Shown here: piece after piece, positions 1 through 9,710 of the stretch
Position numbering within the stretch: position 1 is the first letter of the stretch
Layout: the number at the start of each line of letters is the position of its first letter
NCBI GenBank assembly: GCA_035271585.1
Contig: DATERL010000150.1
Span: 6,584-70,583, forward strand
Direction of reading: 5' to 3'
DNA length: 64,000 bases
DNA from: Roseimarinus sp035271585
Lineage (GTDB): Bacteria; Bacteroidota; Bacteroidia; Bacteroidales; Prolixibacteraceae
Notes under the pieces: model-generated
Told to the model about the DNA's origin: nothing
Databases searched by the model: none
The model's input: only the letters and a program-made list of their open reading frames with translations
Translations under genes and position numbers: made by a program

Positions 1-2
1 AT

Positions 3-1316
3 CCGGCTAAAGATAATTTTTACAAATCGGTTTTTTATAACAACCTGTTTGATAATCAAAACATCCAGTATTTACAAGAAGATCAGAATAACAACATCTG
101 GTACGTGCAAAATAATTACGAAGGTGGCGTGCTTCGCTTGCTCGAAGACGGATCCTATTCAAAAGTATCGTACCCGTTTAATAAATTGAGGGGGCGGTTT
201 ATCGGCAGTTTTTTTCACTTTAATCCCATTGATGATTCAAACGTTTTAATTGCGCTCGAAAAAGGATTTGCCCATTATAACCCAAAATTGGCAGTTGATT
301 ACCGAAGAGGATTTAATGCAGTACTCAACTCAGTATCGATATTCGAAAGCGGCAAAACATTATATAACGGTTTGTGGTTCAGCGACAACAAAGAACCTAA
401 AAACAATAACATTACGGTAGCTCACCGCGATAATTCGTTAAGATTTACCTTTACCGGCTTATTTTTTGAAGACAATAGCGAAACCCTTTTTTCATATCAA
501 CTCGATGGCTTTGATGCCGATTGGTCCGACTGGCAAATCGAATCAATCAAAGAATACACCAACCTACCCGACGGCAGCTTTACCTTTAGGGTCAAAGCCA
601 AAAATAAATACGATGTTGTTGCAAGTCCGCAGCCCTTTAATTTTACAATTTTACCACCCTGGTATAAATCAACAGGTGCCATTATCGGGTATTTTATTCT
701 GCTCTTTATTTTTGTTTGGTTCTGGATATTGTTGTTTCTACAAAAAGTCGAAAAAACAAGATTAAAGGAAAAAGAAATTCAGAAAAAGAAATTCCTCGAA
801 CGAGAAGAACAGCATAAACATGAAGCCCTTGAAGCCGAAAAAGAAATTATCGGTTTAAGAAACGAAAAACTCAGGGCCGACATGATTCACAAAGACAAAG
901 AACTAGCAAACACGGCAATGAACTTGGTTCAAAAAAACAAACAACTCAATAAAATAAAAGTTGAACTGAAGAAAATACAAGCCGAACTGAAAGAAGAACT
1001 CATCAAAAGCCGTATCGGGATGATTATTCGTAAAATTGAAAAGGAAACCAATAACGATGAAGCTTGGTCTATATTCGAAACTAATTTTGAACAAGTTCAC
1101 GAAGACTTTCTAAAGAGATTACGAGTACTGCATCCCGATATTTCACCTAAAGAGCTTAAATTGTCGGCCTACTTACGAATGAATATTTCCAGCAAAGAAA
1201 TTGCTGAATTGATGAATATTTCGACCCGAGGCGTTGAAATTAGCAGGTACCGCCTAAGGAAAAAATTTGCACTTGACCGTGCAAATAATTTGACCGACTA
1301 TATTCTTTCCGTTTAA
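3..1316 (+). CDS. Two-component-propeller / Y_Y_Y regulator with LuxR-type HTH (5' partial)
   Basis: C-terminal 437 residues of a PUL-type sensor-regulator. The reading frame is open from base 3, so the start lies outside the window. The first visible part (NNNIWYVQNN and following) looks like the end of a two-component-regulator beta-propeller. Next come a Y_Y_Y domain (DGFDADWSDW...YTNLPDGSFTFRVKA), one transmembrane helix (around IIGYFILLFIFVWFWILL), a roughly 100-residue charged coiled coil, and a C-terminal LuxR-like helix-turn-helix (SPKELKLSAYLRMNISSKEI, then STRGVEISRYRLRKKF). No histidine kinase or receiver domain lies between the membrane helix and the HTH. Proteins of this build regulate SusCD loci in Bacteroidota. 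Lying just upstream of and in the same direction as the first SusCD operon, it is its probable regulator. The ligand cannot be read from the sequence. Confidence 0.88.
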   Translation, partial: PAKDNFYKSVFYNNLFDNQNIQYLQEDQNNNIWYVQNNYEGGVLRLLEDGSYSKVSYPFNKLRGRFIGSFFHFNPIDDSNVLIALEKGFAHYNPKLAVDYRRGFNAVLNSVSIFESGKTLYNGLWFSDNKEPKNNNITVAHRDNSLRFTFTGLFFEDNSETLFSYQLDGFDADWSDWQIESIKEYTNLPDGSFTFRVKAKNKYDVVASPQPFNFTILPPWYKSTGAIIGYFILLFIFVWFWILLFLQKVEKTRLKEKEIQKKKFLEREEQHKHEALEAEKEIIGLRNEKLRADMIHKDKELANTAMNLVQKNKQLNKIKVELKKIQAELKEELIKSRIGMIIRKIEKETNNDEAWSIFETNFEQVHEDFLKRLRVLHPDISPKELKLSAYLRMNISSKEIAELMNISTRGVEISRYRLRKKFALDRANNLTDYILSV

Positions 1317-1615
1317 ATACTTACAACAATTCAAATATTGAGCATTCACTTTTTGAGAAACCGACCAAAAAGAATCTGAGCTATTTTAATATTTCATAAA
1401 ACACAATACATCAGACAAATAAAATATTTGTGATGTAATTTTGTTGTGTTAATAAATGTGAATTGTTGAGTTTTTGTATAAACGTTTAATTTGACACTAA
1501 TACAATACTTTCATTACTTGCTTCAAAATTAAATAACAGCGAATCGTTTTTTATAAACCTAACTATTCGATAAATGAAATGGTTTGCTTCATGTTCATCT
1601 AAAAATAATTTAAAA
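1317..1615. other. Intergenic region upstream of the first susC
   Basis: About 300 bp of AT-rich DNA without a gene, between the regulator and susC. It holds an imperfect inverted repeat (listed separately) and a TAATTTTG at 1436-1443 that fits the Bacteroidota -7 consensus TAnnTTTG. If used, that box would leave a leader of about 165 nt before susC. No clear -33 element was seen. Confidence 0.5.
1401..1449. repeat. Imperfect inverted repeat upstream of susC
   Basis: The inner arms TACATC (1407-1412) plus ACAAATA (1415-1421) pair with TATTTGT (1425-1431) plus GATGTA (1432-1437), with a 2-nt bulge and an AAA loop. The outer ACACAA (1401-1406) can pair with TTGTGT (1444-1449). It could terminate the regulator gene, be a binding site for the regulator, or fold in the susC leader. 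There is no clean T-tract, so a standard terminator is not the obvious reading. Confidence 0.45.
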
Positions 1616-4600
1616 ATGAAAAAAGGACTGCTTTTACTATTCTTAATTCGTAGTGTATAGCATAGGCTATGCTCAGCAATACACAGTTTCCGGAACAGTC
1701 ACCTCGGCTGACGATGGGACTACCCTTCCGGGAGTAAGTATTGCAATTAAAGGTACAACCGTTGGTACAATTACCAATATCGATGGTAGGTACACTTTAA
1801 ACATTAACAAACCCGAAACTGCGGTTTTGCTTTTTGCTTATGTTGGGATGCGCAATATTGAAATCCCCCTTAATGGGCAAAAACAAATCGATGTTGCACT
1901 CGAAACCGACGTTATGGGTGTTGACGAAGTGATAGTAGTTGGCTATGGTGTAACCAAAAAAAGCCTCGTTACTGGTTCCATCGCTAAAATAGATGCCAGC
2001 GACATCGACATGGCCCGCTCAACCCGTATCGAAAGTGCACTGCAAGGGCGTACAGCTGGCGTACTGGTTCAGCAAGCATCTGGCGCACCGGGTGCCGAGC
2101 AAAACATCATCATTCGTGGTGTGGGTTCCGACAACTCCGTTCGACCTATTTATGTGATCGACGGGATGCGTACCGATGGAATTGATTGGCTCGACCCACA
2201 AAACATCGAATCAATCGAAATACTTAAAGATGCTGCTTCGGCTGCAATTTATGGTACCGAAGGTGGAAACGGCGTTGTTTTAATTACAACAAAGATGGGA
2301 CGTGGAGGCAAAACAAACATTTCATACGATGCTTCTTATGGTATTCAAAGTGCCGCAACCAATTTAAAAGTACTCGACACAAAAAACTATCTTGAGTATT
2401 ATCGTAGCGCTTACCTCAACGATAATCCTACAAAAACATTGGAAAATGCTCTTTCAACTTATCCCGATTCGGAAATCAATACCGATTGGTTAAGCGAGAT
2501 CTTCAATCCTGCCCCTATACAAAAACATAAACTCAGCCTTGATGGCGGCGACGAAAAATCAAGTTATTACTTCTCGTTGTCATACACCAATCAAGATGGG
2601 ATTATCGGTGGAAGCAAAAGTAATTTTACCCGTTATGCCACCATGTTAAATTTAGACAGCAAAGCAACCGATTGGCTTACCCTGGGTGTTCGCATGTCAT
2701 ATTCACACAGTCGCAAAAGGGGAATACACCAAAACGACGTATTTGGTTCAGTTACCAATAACGCTGTGGTGCTCGACCCAACTACTCCAGTATATTACGA
2801 CGATTACAATGGCTTTAGTGACCTCGATCGCAGTAAAATGGAAAAAGGTTGGGGCCCCGAATGGTACAACAACCCAACATTACATGACGAAAACGGTTAC
2901 TTCGGTATTTCACAAAAAGTACTGAACGAGATTCAAAACCCAATCCGCCAACTTCATAACAACAATGGACAGGATGTAATTAACAAACTTTTTGGAGGTG
3001 TTAGCGCTACAATCAACTTTTTTGATGGTTTTAACATGGTTAATAAATTCGATATCGACCTTTCGCACAACTACAACAGGGGCTGGTCGGGCCGTGGCTA
3101 TACCAACAGCATGCACGCTCCAGGTGTTCGAAGCAGCGCAACCCAACAAATGAACATGTATTTTACATGGCAGTGGGAAAGCTATTTTACTTACGACAAA
3201 ACATTTGGCGACCACACTATTGGTGCTGTTTTGGGAACTTCGGCCCGCGAATATAAACACGAATACCTGGGTGGTACCGGTGCCGAACTCATCAAAGAAT
3301 CTGACAATTATGCTTGGATCGATTACGGAAATTACATCGATACCCTAAACAACACCTCATGGGGAGGTTTAGGAAACTGGGAACGTAACGCATCAATTTT
3401 TGGCCGAGTAAGCTACTCGTATAAAGATAAATACATGATGACTTCGAACTTCCGCCGCGATGGAAACTCAAAATTTGGTCCTGACAATAAAATAGGTGTA
3501 TTCCCATCTATATCAGTCGGTTGGGTAATGTCACGTGAAGATTTCTTTACTGTTGATGCCATCAGCTTCCTCAAATTACGTTACAGTTGGGGTCAAAATG
3601 GAATTGCATCGAGCCTTGGATGGGATTGGCGCTACTTGCCAACCAGCTCAACCGGTTCGTATTATTACCTCGATGGAAACAACCAACTTTTACCGGTTAC
3701 CGAACCTTCTCGCTTAGTTAACCCCGAATACCAATGGGAAAAAACCGAACAACACGACGTAGGACTCGACCTTGGTATGTTTAGAAATCGTCTTTCATTT
3801 ACTGCCGATTATTATGTGAAAAACTCATCCGACTTCCTATTCGAAGGTTCAGTACCAACTTTGGCAGGAAACGATCCTCCAACTGTTAACGCCGGAACAA
3901 TTGTAAACAAAGGGGTTGAATTTGAATTGGGATGGAACGATAAAGCAGGCGACCTTAAATACAACATTCGCCTTACTGCTTCACACAACAAAAGCGAAGT
4001 AGCCGAAATTACCGAAAGCATTAGCTTCATTTCAGGAGGTAATATCGGTACATTTGGCAACTCAAAACGTTTCGAAGTTGGGCATGAACCATGGTATTTC
4101 TACGGATTCGAAACCGATGGAGTATTCAACTCACAAGAAGAAATAGATAAGCATGTAAATTCCAACGGCGTTTTACTACAGAAAAACGCAAAACCAGGCG
4201 ATATTCGCTATATTGATAGAGCTGGTATGGCCGATAGCCTTGGCGGCGGACCCGATGGAAAAATAGACGATAACGATAAAACAAAGCTTGGATCTCCTTA
4301 TCCAAAAATTGTAGGCGGTATAACAATTAGCCTCGAATACCGTGGTTTCGACTTTAATGCTTCGGCTTATGGCCAGTATGGGAATAAAACATTGTTGGCC
4401 GTTTCGGTACGTAACGACTTATCAAACACCAACAAACCCGATTTCTTCTACACCGAAGCTTGGATGTCGGCAGAACAACCCGGCAACTTTCCACGCCCAA
4501 CCGTTCGCGACCCAAACCAAAACTTCTCACGAATAAATAATTATTTATTACAAGATGGTTCATTTTTAAGAATCAATAATGCTACACTTGGATACACCTT

Positions 4601-4811
4601 ACCTAAAAAGCTAACGTCGAAAGCCGGTATCAGCAAACTTAGGCTTTACGTAGCAGTAGATAACCTGATAACCTTTACCAACTACAGGGGAATGGAACCC
4701 GAAGTAGGTGGTGATTACTGGGGATACCGCGGACAGCAATGGGCTGGTATCGATCGTGGTGTATATCCAAAAGCCAGAACAATTCTGGGTGGTATTAATG
4801 TAAATTTCTAA
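1616..4811 (+). CDS. SusC/RagA TonB-linked outer membrane receptor, frameshift in signal peptide
   Basis: Outer-membrane oligosaccharide importer of PUL 1. From 1653 one frame runs 1052 residues: a CarboxypepD_reg-like domain (about 10-90; VSGTVTSADDG), a TonB-box-like stretch (DEVIVVGYG), a plug (about 105-215; ESALQGRTAGV, ILKDAASAAIYG) and a 22-strand-type barrel ending in GGINVNF. The natural start appears to be ATG 1616, which encodes MKKGLLLLFLIRSV and then meets TAG at 1658-1660. The receptor frame before 1653 is blocked by TAA at 1644. Deleting a single base around 1646-1652 would join the two into a normal signal peptide ending ...YSIGYAQQ. As given, the only in-frame start is GTG 1653, which leaves no signal peptide. 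Either a sequence error or a recent inactivating frameshift. susD follows 11 nt later. Confidence 0.85.
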
Positions 4812-4822
4812 AAAAACATATT

Positions 4823-6370
4823 ATGAATAAATTAGTTAAATATATCTCAATCCTTATAATTGCACTCGTCGTTACAACGGGGTGCAACAAAGAATGGCTC
4901 GAGCTTGAATTGACTGGTGCTGTACCTTTTGCCAGTGAATCGCTCGACACCGATGATAAAGTATTTGAAGTTCTTTGTGGTGCATATGACATGATGCAAA
5001 CCAAATACTACTCGGGATGGTCGTCGTACTACATGCTGGCCAACCTGGCTTCCGACGATGGTGTACCTGTTGGTGGTGGCTATTCAGACCAACCTATTTA
5101 CTGGGATTTCTATTTCTACGAAGTAACTGCCGATAACTCAGCATTATTACAATTTTGGAGAAGAAACTATTTCGGAATCTACAGGTCTAATATCGTTATC
5201 AACGAAATTGATCTTGACACCGATAAGGTTAAACGTTATAAAGCCGAAGCAAAATTTCTGCGTGCTTACTTTTATTTCGAATTGGTTCGTTCATTTGGAG
5301 ATGTTGCTTTCTACACCGAAAACCTTACACCTTCGCAATACAGACCTGCAAATACTGATAAAGCTGTAATTTACACACAAATTGAAAAAGATTTGCTCGA
5401 AGCAATTGCAGTGTTGCCTTTAAAATCGCAACAATCGGTTGCCGAATATACCCGTGCCAACAAAGGCACAGCTCAGGCATTATTGGGCAAAGCTTACCTT
5501 TATATGAAAGAATTCGACAAAGCTGCCAGCATATTGGGCGATGTTGTTAACTCGGGCGAATACGGCTTAGTTGAAGAATTCGACAGTATTTTCAGGGTCA
5601 GCGAAGAATATGGCATCGAATCGGTATTCGAAATTCCTTATGCTTCGTACATACATGGCGACTTTTGGGGCAATGGCCGCGAAAGTGAAGGCAATATCGA
5701 AGTTCAAATGTCAGGCCCTCGCGAAATGGGATTAACTGGCTTATATACAGCCGGCTGGGGATTCGACATGATTGATTCCAGCTTAATTGATGCCTTCGAC
5801 GCTCAAGGCGATGTTGTCAGAAAATATGGAACAGGTTATGGCCCCGAACAATTCAAAGAGTTCATAACTATTGCTCCTGAAAAAGATGCTAATAACAACG
5901 GCTTCCCCGATGATAAGGAAAAAGAACATTGGACCGGCTGGTACCAAAAAAAGCGGGCACCCTTTATTGGTTATGACGATGCAGGGCAATCGCCCCGCGA
6001 AGCCACTTGGGAAAACAACGAACGTATTATTCGTTTTGCCGATGTACTTTTAATGTATGCCGAAGCTTTAAACCGTAAAAGCTCACCCGACGATGCTACC
6101 GCATTGCAAGCTGTTAACCGTGTAAGGGAGAGGGTTAAGCTACCTGCACTTTCTTCATCGGGCAGTGGGCTTTTCGAAGCAATCAAAATCGAACGTCGAC
6201 TCGAGTTGGCTATGGAAGGCCACCACAACCGCTATTGGGATTTAATACGCTGGGGCGATGCAGCTAATGTTCTGGGACATCTAGGATTTAAAGAAGGCGT
6301 ACACGAAATATGGCCAATTCCTGAAGAAGAAATTGGAAAAACCTCACTGGTACAAAATCCGGGCTATTAA
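4823..6370 (+). CDS. SusD/RagB nutrient-binding outer membrane lipoprotein
   Basis: Partner lid of the preceding SusC. It is 515 residues with a lipoprotein signal peptide whose lipobox is VTTGC, so Cys21 is the lipidated residue; the following NKEW is the acidic or charged start typical of surface lipoproteins. The TPR-rich SusD fold is visible: KAEAKFLRAYFYFELVRSFG, then ALLGKAYLYMKEFDKAA, RFADVLLMYAEALNR, AVNRVRERVKLP, the ERRLELAMEGHHNRYWDLIR motif, and a C-terminus of the WPIPEEEI...NPGY kind. It binds oligosaccharide at the cell surface above the SusC barrel. It is co-transcribed with susC, and a strong terminator lies just after it. Confidence 0.95.
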   Translation: MNKLVKYISILIIALVVTTGCNKEWLELELTGAVPFASESLDTDDKVFEVLCGAYDMMQTKYYSGWSSYYMLANLASDDGVPVGGGYSDQPIYWDFYFYEVTADNSALLQFWRRNYFGIYRSNIVINEIDLDTDKVKRYKAEAKFLRAYFYFELVRSFGDVAFYTENLTPSQYRPANTDKAVIYTQIEKDLLEAIAVLPLKSQQSVAEYTRANKGTAQALLGKAYLYMKEFDKAASILGDVVNSGEYGLVEEFDSIFRVSEEYGIESVFEIPYASYIHGDFWGNGRESEGNIEVQMSGPREMGLTGLYTAGWGFDMIDSSLIDAFDAQGDVVRKYGTGYGPEQFKEFITIAPEKDANNNGFPDDKEKEHWTGWYQKKRAPFIGYDDAGQSPREATWENNERIIRFADVLLMYAEALNRKSSPDDATALQAVNRVRERVKLPALSSSGSGLFEAIKIERRLELAMEGHHNRYWDLIRWGDAANVLGHLGFKEGVHEIWPIPEEEIGKTSLVQNPGY

Positions 6371-6377
6371 TATTGAT

Positions 6378-6416
6378 AAAAATCTCCGGGCTAATTAAAA
6401 AAACCCGGAGATTTTT
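6378..6416 (+). terminator. Intrinsic terminator after susD
   Basis: Perfect 13-bp stem: 6378-6390 (AAAAATCTCCGGG) pairs with 6404-6416 (CCCGGAGATTTTT) across a 13-nt loop. The T-run is at the stem end. It separates susCD from the GH3 gene, so either transcription of the enzymes is reduced here or GH3 has its own promoter. Confidence 0.88.
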
Positions 6417-6470
6417 CTATTCAATAGTTTAGGTAGGGTTTAAAGAAAAATGCAAATTAAATATTCGAAA

Positions 6471-8726
6471 ATGATTAAGTTAAGAAATAGTTTTTTCATC
6501 ATAGCCATGGCTCTGTTTGTGCTGTTTTCGTGTACAACAAAAAACAAAGAGAACAAAAGCGAACTGGAAAATAAAGTACAAAACCTTTTGGCTCAAATGA
6601 CTTTGGAAGAAAAGCTAGGCCAAATGGTGCAAACAAATTATAGTGGCAATCCCGAAAATTGGAAAGAAGCTTTAGCAAGTGGTACAATTGGTTCATTTCT
6701 AAATGTCGATCCTTCGGCCGAAATAACCAACGAATTGCAACGCATAGCGGTTGAAGAAAGCCGCTTGGGCATTCCTTTAATGATTGGGCGAGATGTGATA
6801 CACGGCTACAAAACCATTTTCCCAATACCTTTGGGAATAGCCGCTACATGGAATCCCGAAAGTGCCGAGCTGGCCATGCAAATATCGGCCTTAGAGGCTT
6901 CGGCAAGGGGTATTAACTGGACTTTTGCTCCAATGATTGATGTTACTTGGGAACCTCGTTGGGGACGCATTGCCGAAGGTTGTGGCGAAGACCCCTACCT
7001 CACAAGTCTAATGGCCACCGCCATGGTAAAAGGGTTTCAAGGCGAAAATACTGCCGGAGCTTCAAGTATAGCAGCCTGTGCAAAACACTATGTGGGTTAT
7101 GGCATGGCCGAAGCCGGGCGCGACTACAACACAACCTATATTCCTGAAACCTTATTACGAAACGTACACCTTCGGCCTTTTAAAGCTGCCGCCGATGCCG
7201 GTTGCCTTACTTTCATGTCGGCTTTTAACGACCTGAACGGCGTGCCAACATCGGGCAACTATTTCACTTTAAAAACAATTTTACGCGACGAGTGGAACTA
7301 TAAGGGAATGGTGGTAAGCGATTGGGCTTCGATACAGGAAATGATTTATCACGGATATGTGACCAACGATAAAGAAGCCGCCGAAAAAGCAGTAATCGCA
7401 GGCGTTGACATGGAAATGGCCAGCCGTACTTACGATTTTCTTCCTGAATTAATAAAAGAAGGAAAAATAAATGAAGATTTAATCAACGAAAGAGTTGCCA
7501 ATATATTAAGGGTGAAATTTCAAATGGGGCTTTTCGAAAACCCTTACACCGATGTTAAATTAGCCGACAAAGTAATTCTTACCGACGAAAACAAACAGGC
7601 AGCACGCAAAGTGGCACGCGAAAGCATGGTGTTACTTAAAAACAAAAATAACTTATTGCCATTGAAAAAAACGAACAGAATTGCTTTGATTGGTCCATTG
7701 AGCAATGCACCGCACGATCAAATGGGAACATGGGTATTCGATGGCGACGAGGCCAACTCGGTGACACCATTCGAAAGCTTTTCCGAATTGTCAGGCAATA
7801 AACTGAATTATGCTACTGGTCTAGAATATAGCCGCGACAAAAGTAAAAGTGGTTTTGCAACCGCTTTAAATGCCGCACGTAAATCAGATGTTATTGTGTT
7901 TGTTGGTGGCGAAGAAGCAGCCCTTTCAGGCGAATCAAACTCGCGTGGAATTCTCGATTTACCGGGCGCTCAATCCGAATTACTGAGCGAACTCGCCAAA
8001 ACCGGAAAACCAATTGTTTTGGTTGTAATGGCTGGCCGTCCACTGACTATTGGTGCCGATATCGATAAAGTAGATGCCGTATTATATGCGTGGCACCCGG
8101 GTTCAATGGCGGGCCCTGCTCTTACCGACCTCATTTTTGGAGACTACGTTCCAACAGGTAAACTGCCGGTTACTTTTGTAAAAGGTGTTGGGCAAATCCC
8201 GTTTTACTACTACCGTAAAAACACCGGACGCCCAAGTATCGAAAGCGATATCGTACACATCGACGATATTCCACGAAACTCAAAACAACTTTCGCTTGGA
8301 TTCAAATCGCACCATATCGACTACGGTATTACGCCACTGTTTCCATTTGGCTTTGGCTTATCGTATACCACTTTTAGCTACAGCAAGGTTACTTTATCGT
8401 CAACCGAAATGAAGTTGAATGGAACACTTAAAGCAAGCTGTACCATAACCAATACCGGCTCGATTGAAGCCTCCGAAGTAGTTCAGTTATACACCCGCGA
8501 TATTGTAGGAAGTATAACTCGTCCAATCAAAGAACTAAAAAGCTTCGAACGCATCAACCTGAAACCTGGCGAATCGAAAAATGTAACTTTCACCATTCAC
8601 CCCGAAGACCTAAAATTCTTTAACGGTGAAAAAGAAGTTATCGAGCCCGGAAAATTCAACGTTTGGATTGCAACAGACTCCGATAGCGGAGAATACGAAG
8701 AATTTACATTGCTTAGTGCTAACTAA
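6471..8726 (+). CDS. GH3 beta-glucosidase, lipoprotein (BglX-like)
   Basis: Releases glucose from the non-reducing ends of beta-glucan oligosaccharides, probably in the periplasm. From ATG 6471 it is 751 residues, close to E. coli BglX (765). This start places the lipobox LFSC at Cys21; an upstream in-frame ATG at 6450 would add seven residues and fits a signal peptide less well. The GH3 N-terminal barrel is shown by GIPLMIGRDVIHGYKTIFPI, KHYVGYGMAEAGRDYN and the nucleophile motif VVSDW (Asp284). The second domain contains LSGESNSR, with Glu488 the likely acid/base. A C-terminal fibronectin-III-like domain follows PFGFGLSYTTF. It lies downstream of the susD terminator in a run with GH16 and GH5 genes, consistent with beta-1,3-glucan use. 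Confidence 0.94.
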   Translation: MIKLRNSFFIIAMALFVLFSCTTKNKENKSELENKVQNLLAQMTLEEKLGQMVQTNYSGNPENWKEALASGTIGSFLNVDPSAEITNELQRIAVEESRLGIPLMIGRDVIHGYKTIFPIPLGIAATWNPESAELAMQISALEASARGINWTFAPMIDVTWEPRWGRIAEGCGEDPYLTSLMATAMVKGFQGENTAGASSIAACAKHYVGYGMAEAGRDYNTTYIPETLLRNVHLRPFKAAADAGCLTFMSAFNDLNGVPTSGNYFTLKTILRDEWNYKGMVVSDWASIQEMIYHGYVTNDKEAAEKAVIAGVDMEMASRTYDFLPELIKEGKINEDLINERVANILRVKFQMGLFENPYTDVKLADKVILTDENKQAARKVARESMVLLKNKNNLLPLKKTNRIALIGPLSNAPHDQMGTWVFDGDEANSVTPFESFSELSGNKLNYATGLEYSRDKSKSGFATALNAARKSDVIVFVGGEEAALSGESNSRGILDLPGAQSELLSELAKTGKPIVLVVMAGRPLTIGADIDKVDAVLYAWHPGSMAGPALTDLIFGDYVPTGKLPVTFVKGVGQIPFYYYRKNTGRPSIESDIVHIDDIPRNSKQLSLGFKSHHIDYGITPLFPFGFGLSYTTFSYSKVTLSSTEMKLNGTLKASCTITNTGSIEASEVVQLYTRDIVGSITRPIKELKSFERINLKPGESKNVTFTIHPEDLKFFNGEKEVIEPGKFNVWIATDSDSGEYEEFTLLSAN

Positions 8727-8735
8727 TTTTGCACA

Positions 8736-8785
8736 AAGTACCTGCACCAATAAATGCTTTGATGCAGGTACTTACTTGTTTTTTC
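8736..8785 (+). terminator. Intrinsic terminator after GH3
   Basis: An 11-bp perfect stem, AAGTACCTGCA (8736-8746) with TGCAGGTACTT (8763-8773), has a 16-nt loop and is followed by a T-rich tail. It separates GH3 from GH16. Confidence 0.82.
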
Positions 8786-8883
8786 ATTTTGAAAATTACT
8801 ATCATTTTCTGCTATCACTCCAATGTTTTTAACAAAAAACTGTTTTCAAAAAGTAGTACAATAGAATTTAAATCTCATTTATT

Positions 8884-9678
8884 ATGAAAACAAAAACATG
8901 GTTCATTTTTCCTTTATTGTTCATTTTATTGAGTTGTAACATGACCAATAAGTATGAATTGGTTTGGAGCGATGAATTTGACTACCAAGGTTTACCCAAT
9001 TCCGATAAATGGAGCTACGATACAACAGGCAACGCATGGGGTTGGGGAAATCACGAATTACAATATTATACCAATTCCGAAATTGGAAATGCTTCGGTAA
9101 GTAACGGTACGCTAAAAATTATCGCACTAAATGACACCTCAAGCATTTCAAACTATACCTCGGCACGACTGATAACTAAAGATAAAGGCGATTGGCTTTA
9201 TGGCCGTTTCGAAATTAGAGCCAAGCTACCCGATGGCAGGGGCTTATGGCCTGCAATATGGATGCTTCCAACCGATTGGGAATATGGTGGCTGGCCACAA
9301 AGTGGCGAAATAGATATCATGGAAAACGTGGGATTCGACCCCTTCACCATTATTTCATCGGTTCACACCAGCGACTATAATCACCGTATTCATACCGAAA
9401 AAAATAATAAAACTACAATTAATGACAACCGCAATGAATTTCATATTTACGGTATTGAATGGGATAAAACTTCGATAAAAGCTTTTGTCGACGACCAAGT
9501 ATATTTTACTTTCGAAAAAGAAGCCGATAATCCCAATGTATGGCCCTTCGACAAAGACTTTCACCTCTTACTCAACATTGCAGTTGGTGGCGATTGGGGA
9601 GGTCAGCAAGGTATTGATGATTCAATATTTCCGGCAACTATGGAAATTGATTACGTGCGAGTTTATCAAAAAAAATAG
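8884..9678 (+). CDS. GH16 endo-beta-1,3-glucanase (laminarinase type), lipoprotein
   Basis: Endo-acting beta-glucan hydrolase of 264 residues, a single GH16 domain. The signal peptide ends in ILLSC (Cys18 lipidated). The domain begins with the usual YELVWSDEFDYQG and GNAWGWGNHELQYYT. The catalytic signature GEIDIMENVG carries nucleophile Glu142, Asp144 and acid/base Glu147, with the extra Met (ExDxxE) characteristic of laminarinase-like rather than carrageenase-like GH16. The ending DYVRVYQKK is typical. It opens the last segment of PUL 1, 32 nt upstream of the first GH5 gene. The exact subfamily (GH16_3 expected) is inferred. Confidence 0.94.
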   Translation: MKTKTWFIFPLLFILLSCNMTNKYELVWSDEFDYQGLPNSDKWSYDTTGNAWGWGNHELQYYTNSEIGNASVSNGTLKIIALNDTSSISNYTSARLITKDKGDWLYGRFEIRAKLPDGRGLWPAIWMLPTDWEYGGWPQSGEIDIMENVGFDPFTIISSVHTSDYNHRIHTEKNNKTTINDNRNEFHIYGIEWDKTSIKAFVDDQVYFTFEKEADNPNVWPFDKDFHLLLNIAVGGDWGGQQGIDDSIFPATMEIDYVRVYQKK

Positions 9679-9710
9679 CGCCAACTGCTTAGCCCAATAA
9701 CCTTATTACT

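Noticed and set aside
2910..3260. Antisense open frame of 116 codons inside the first susC
   Set aside because: Shadow frame opposite a strongly conserved receptor gene; no motifs.
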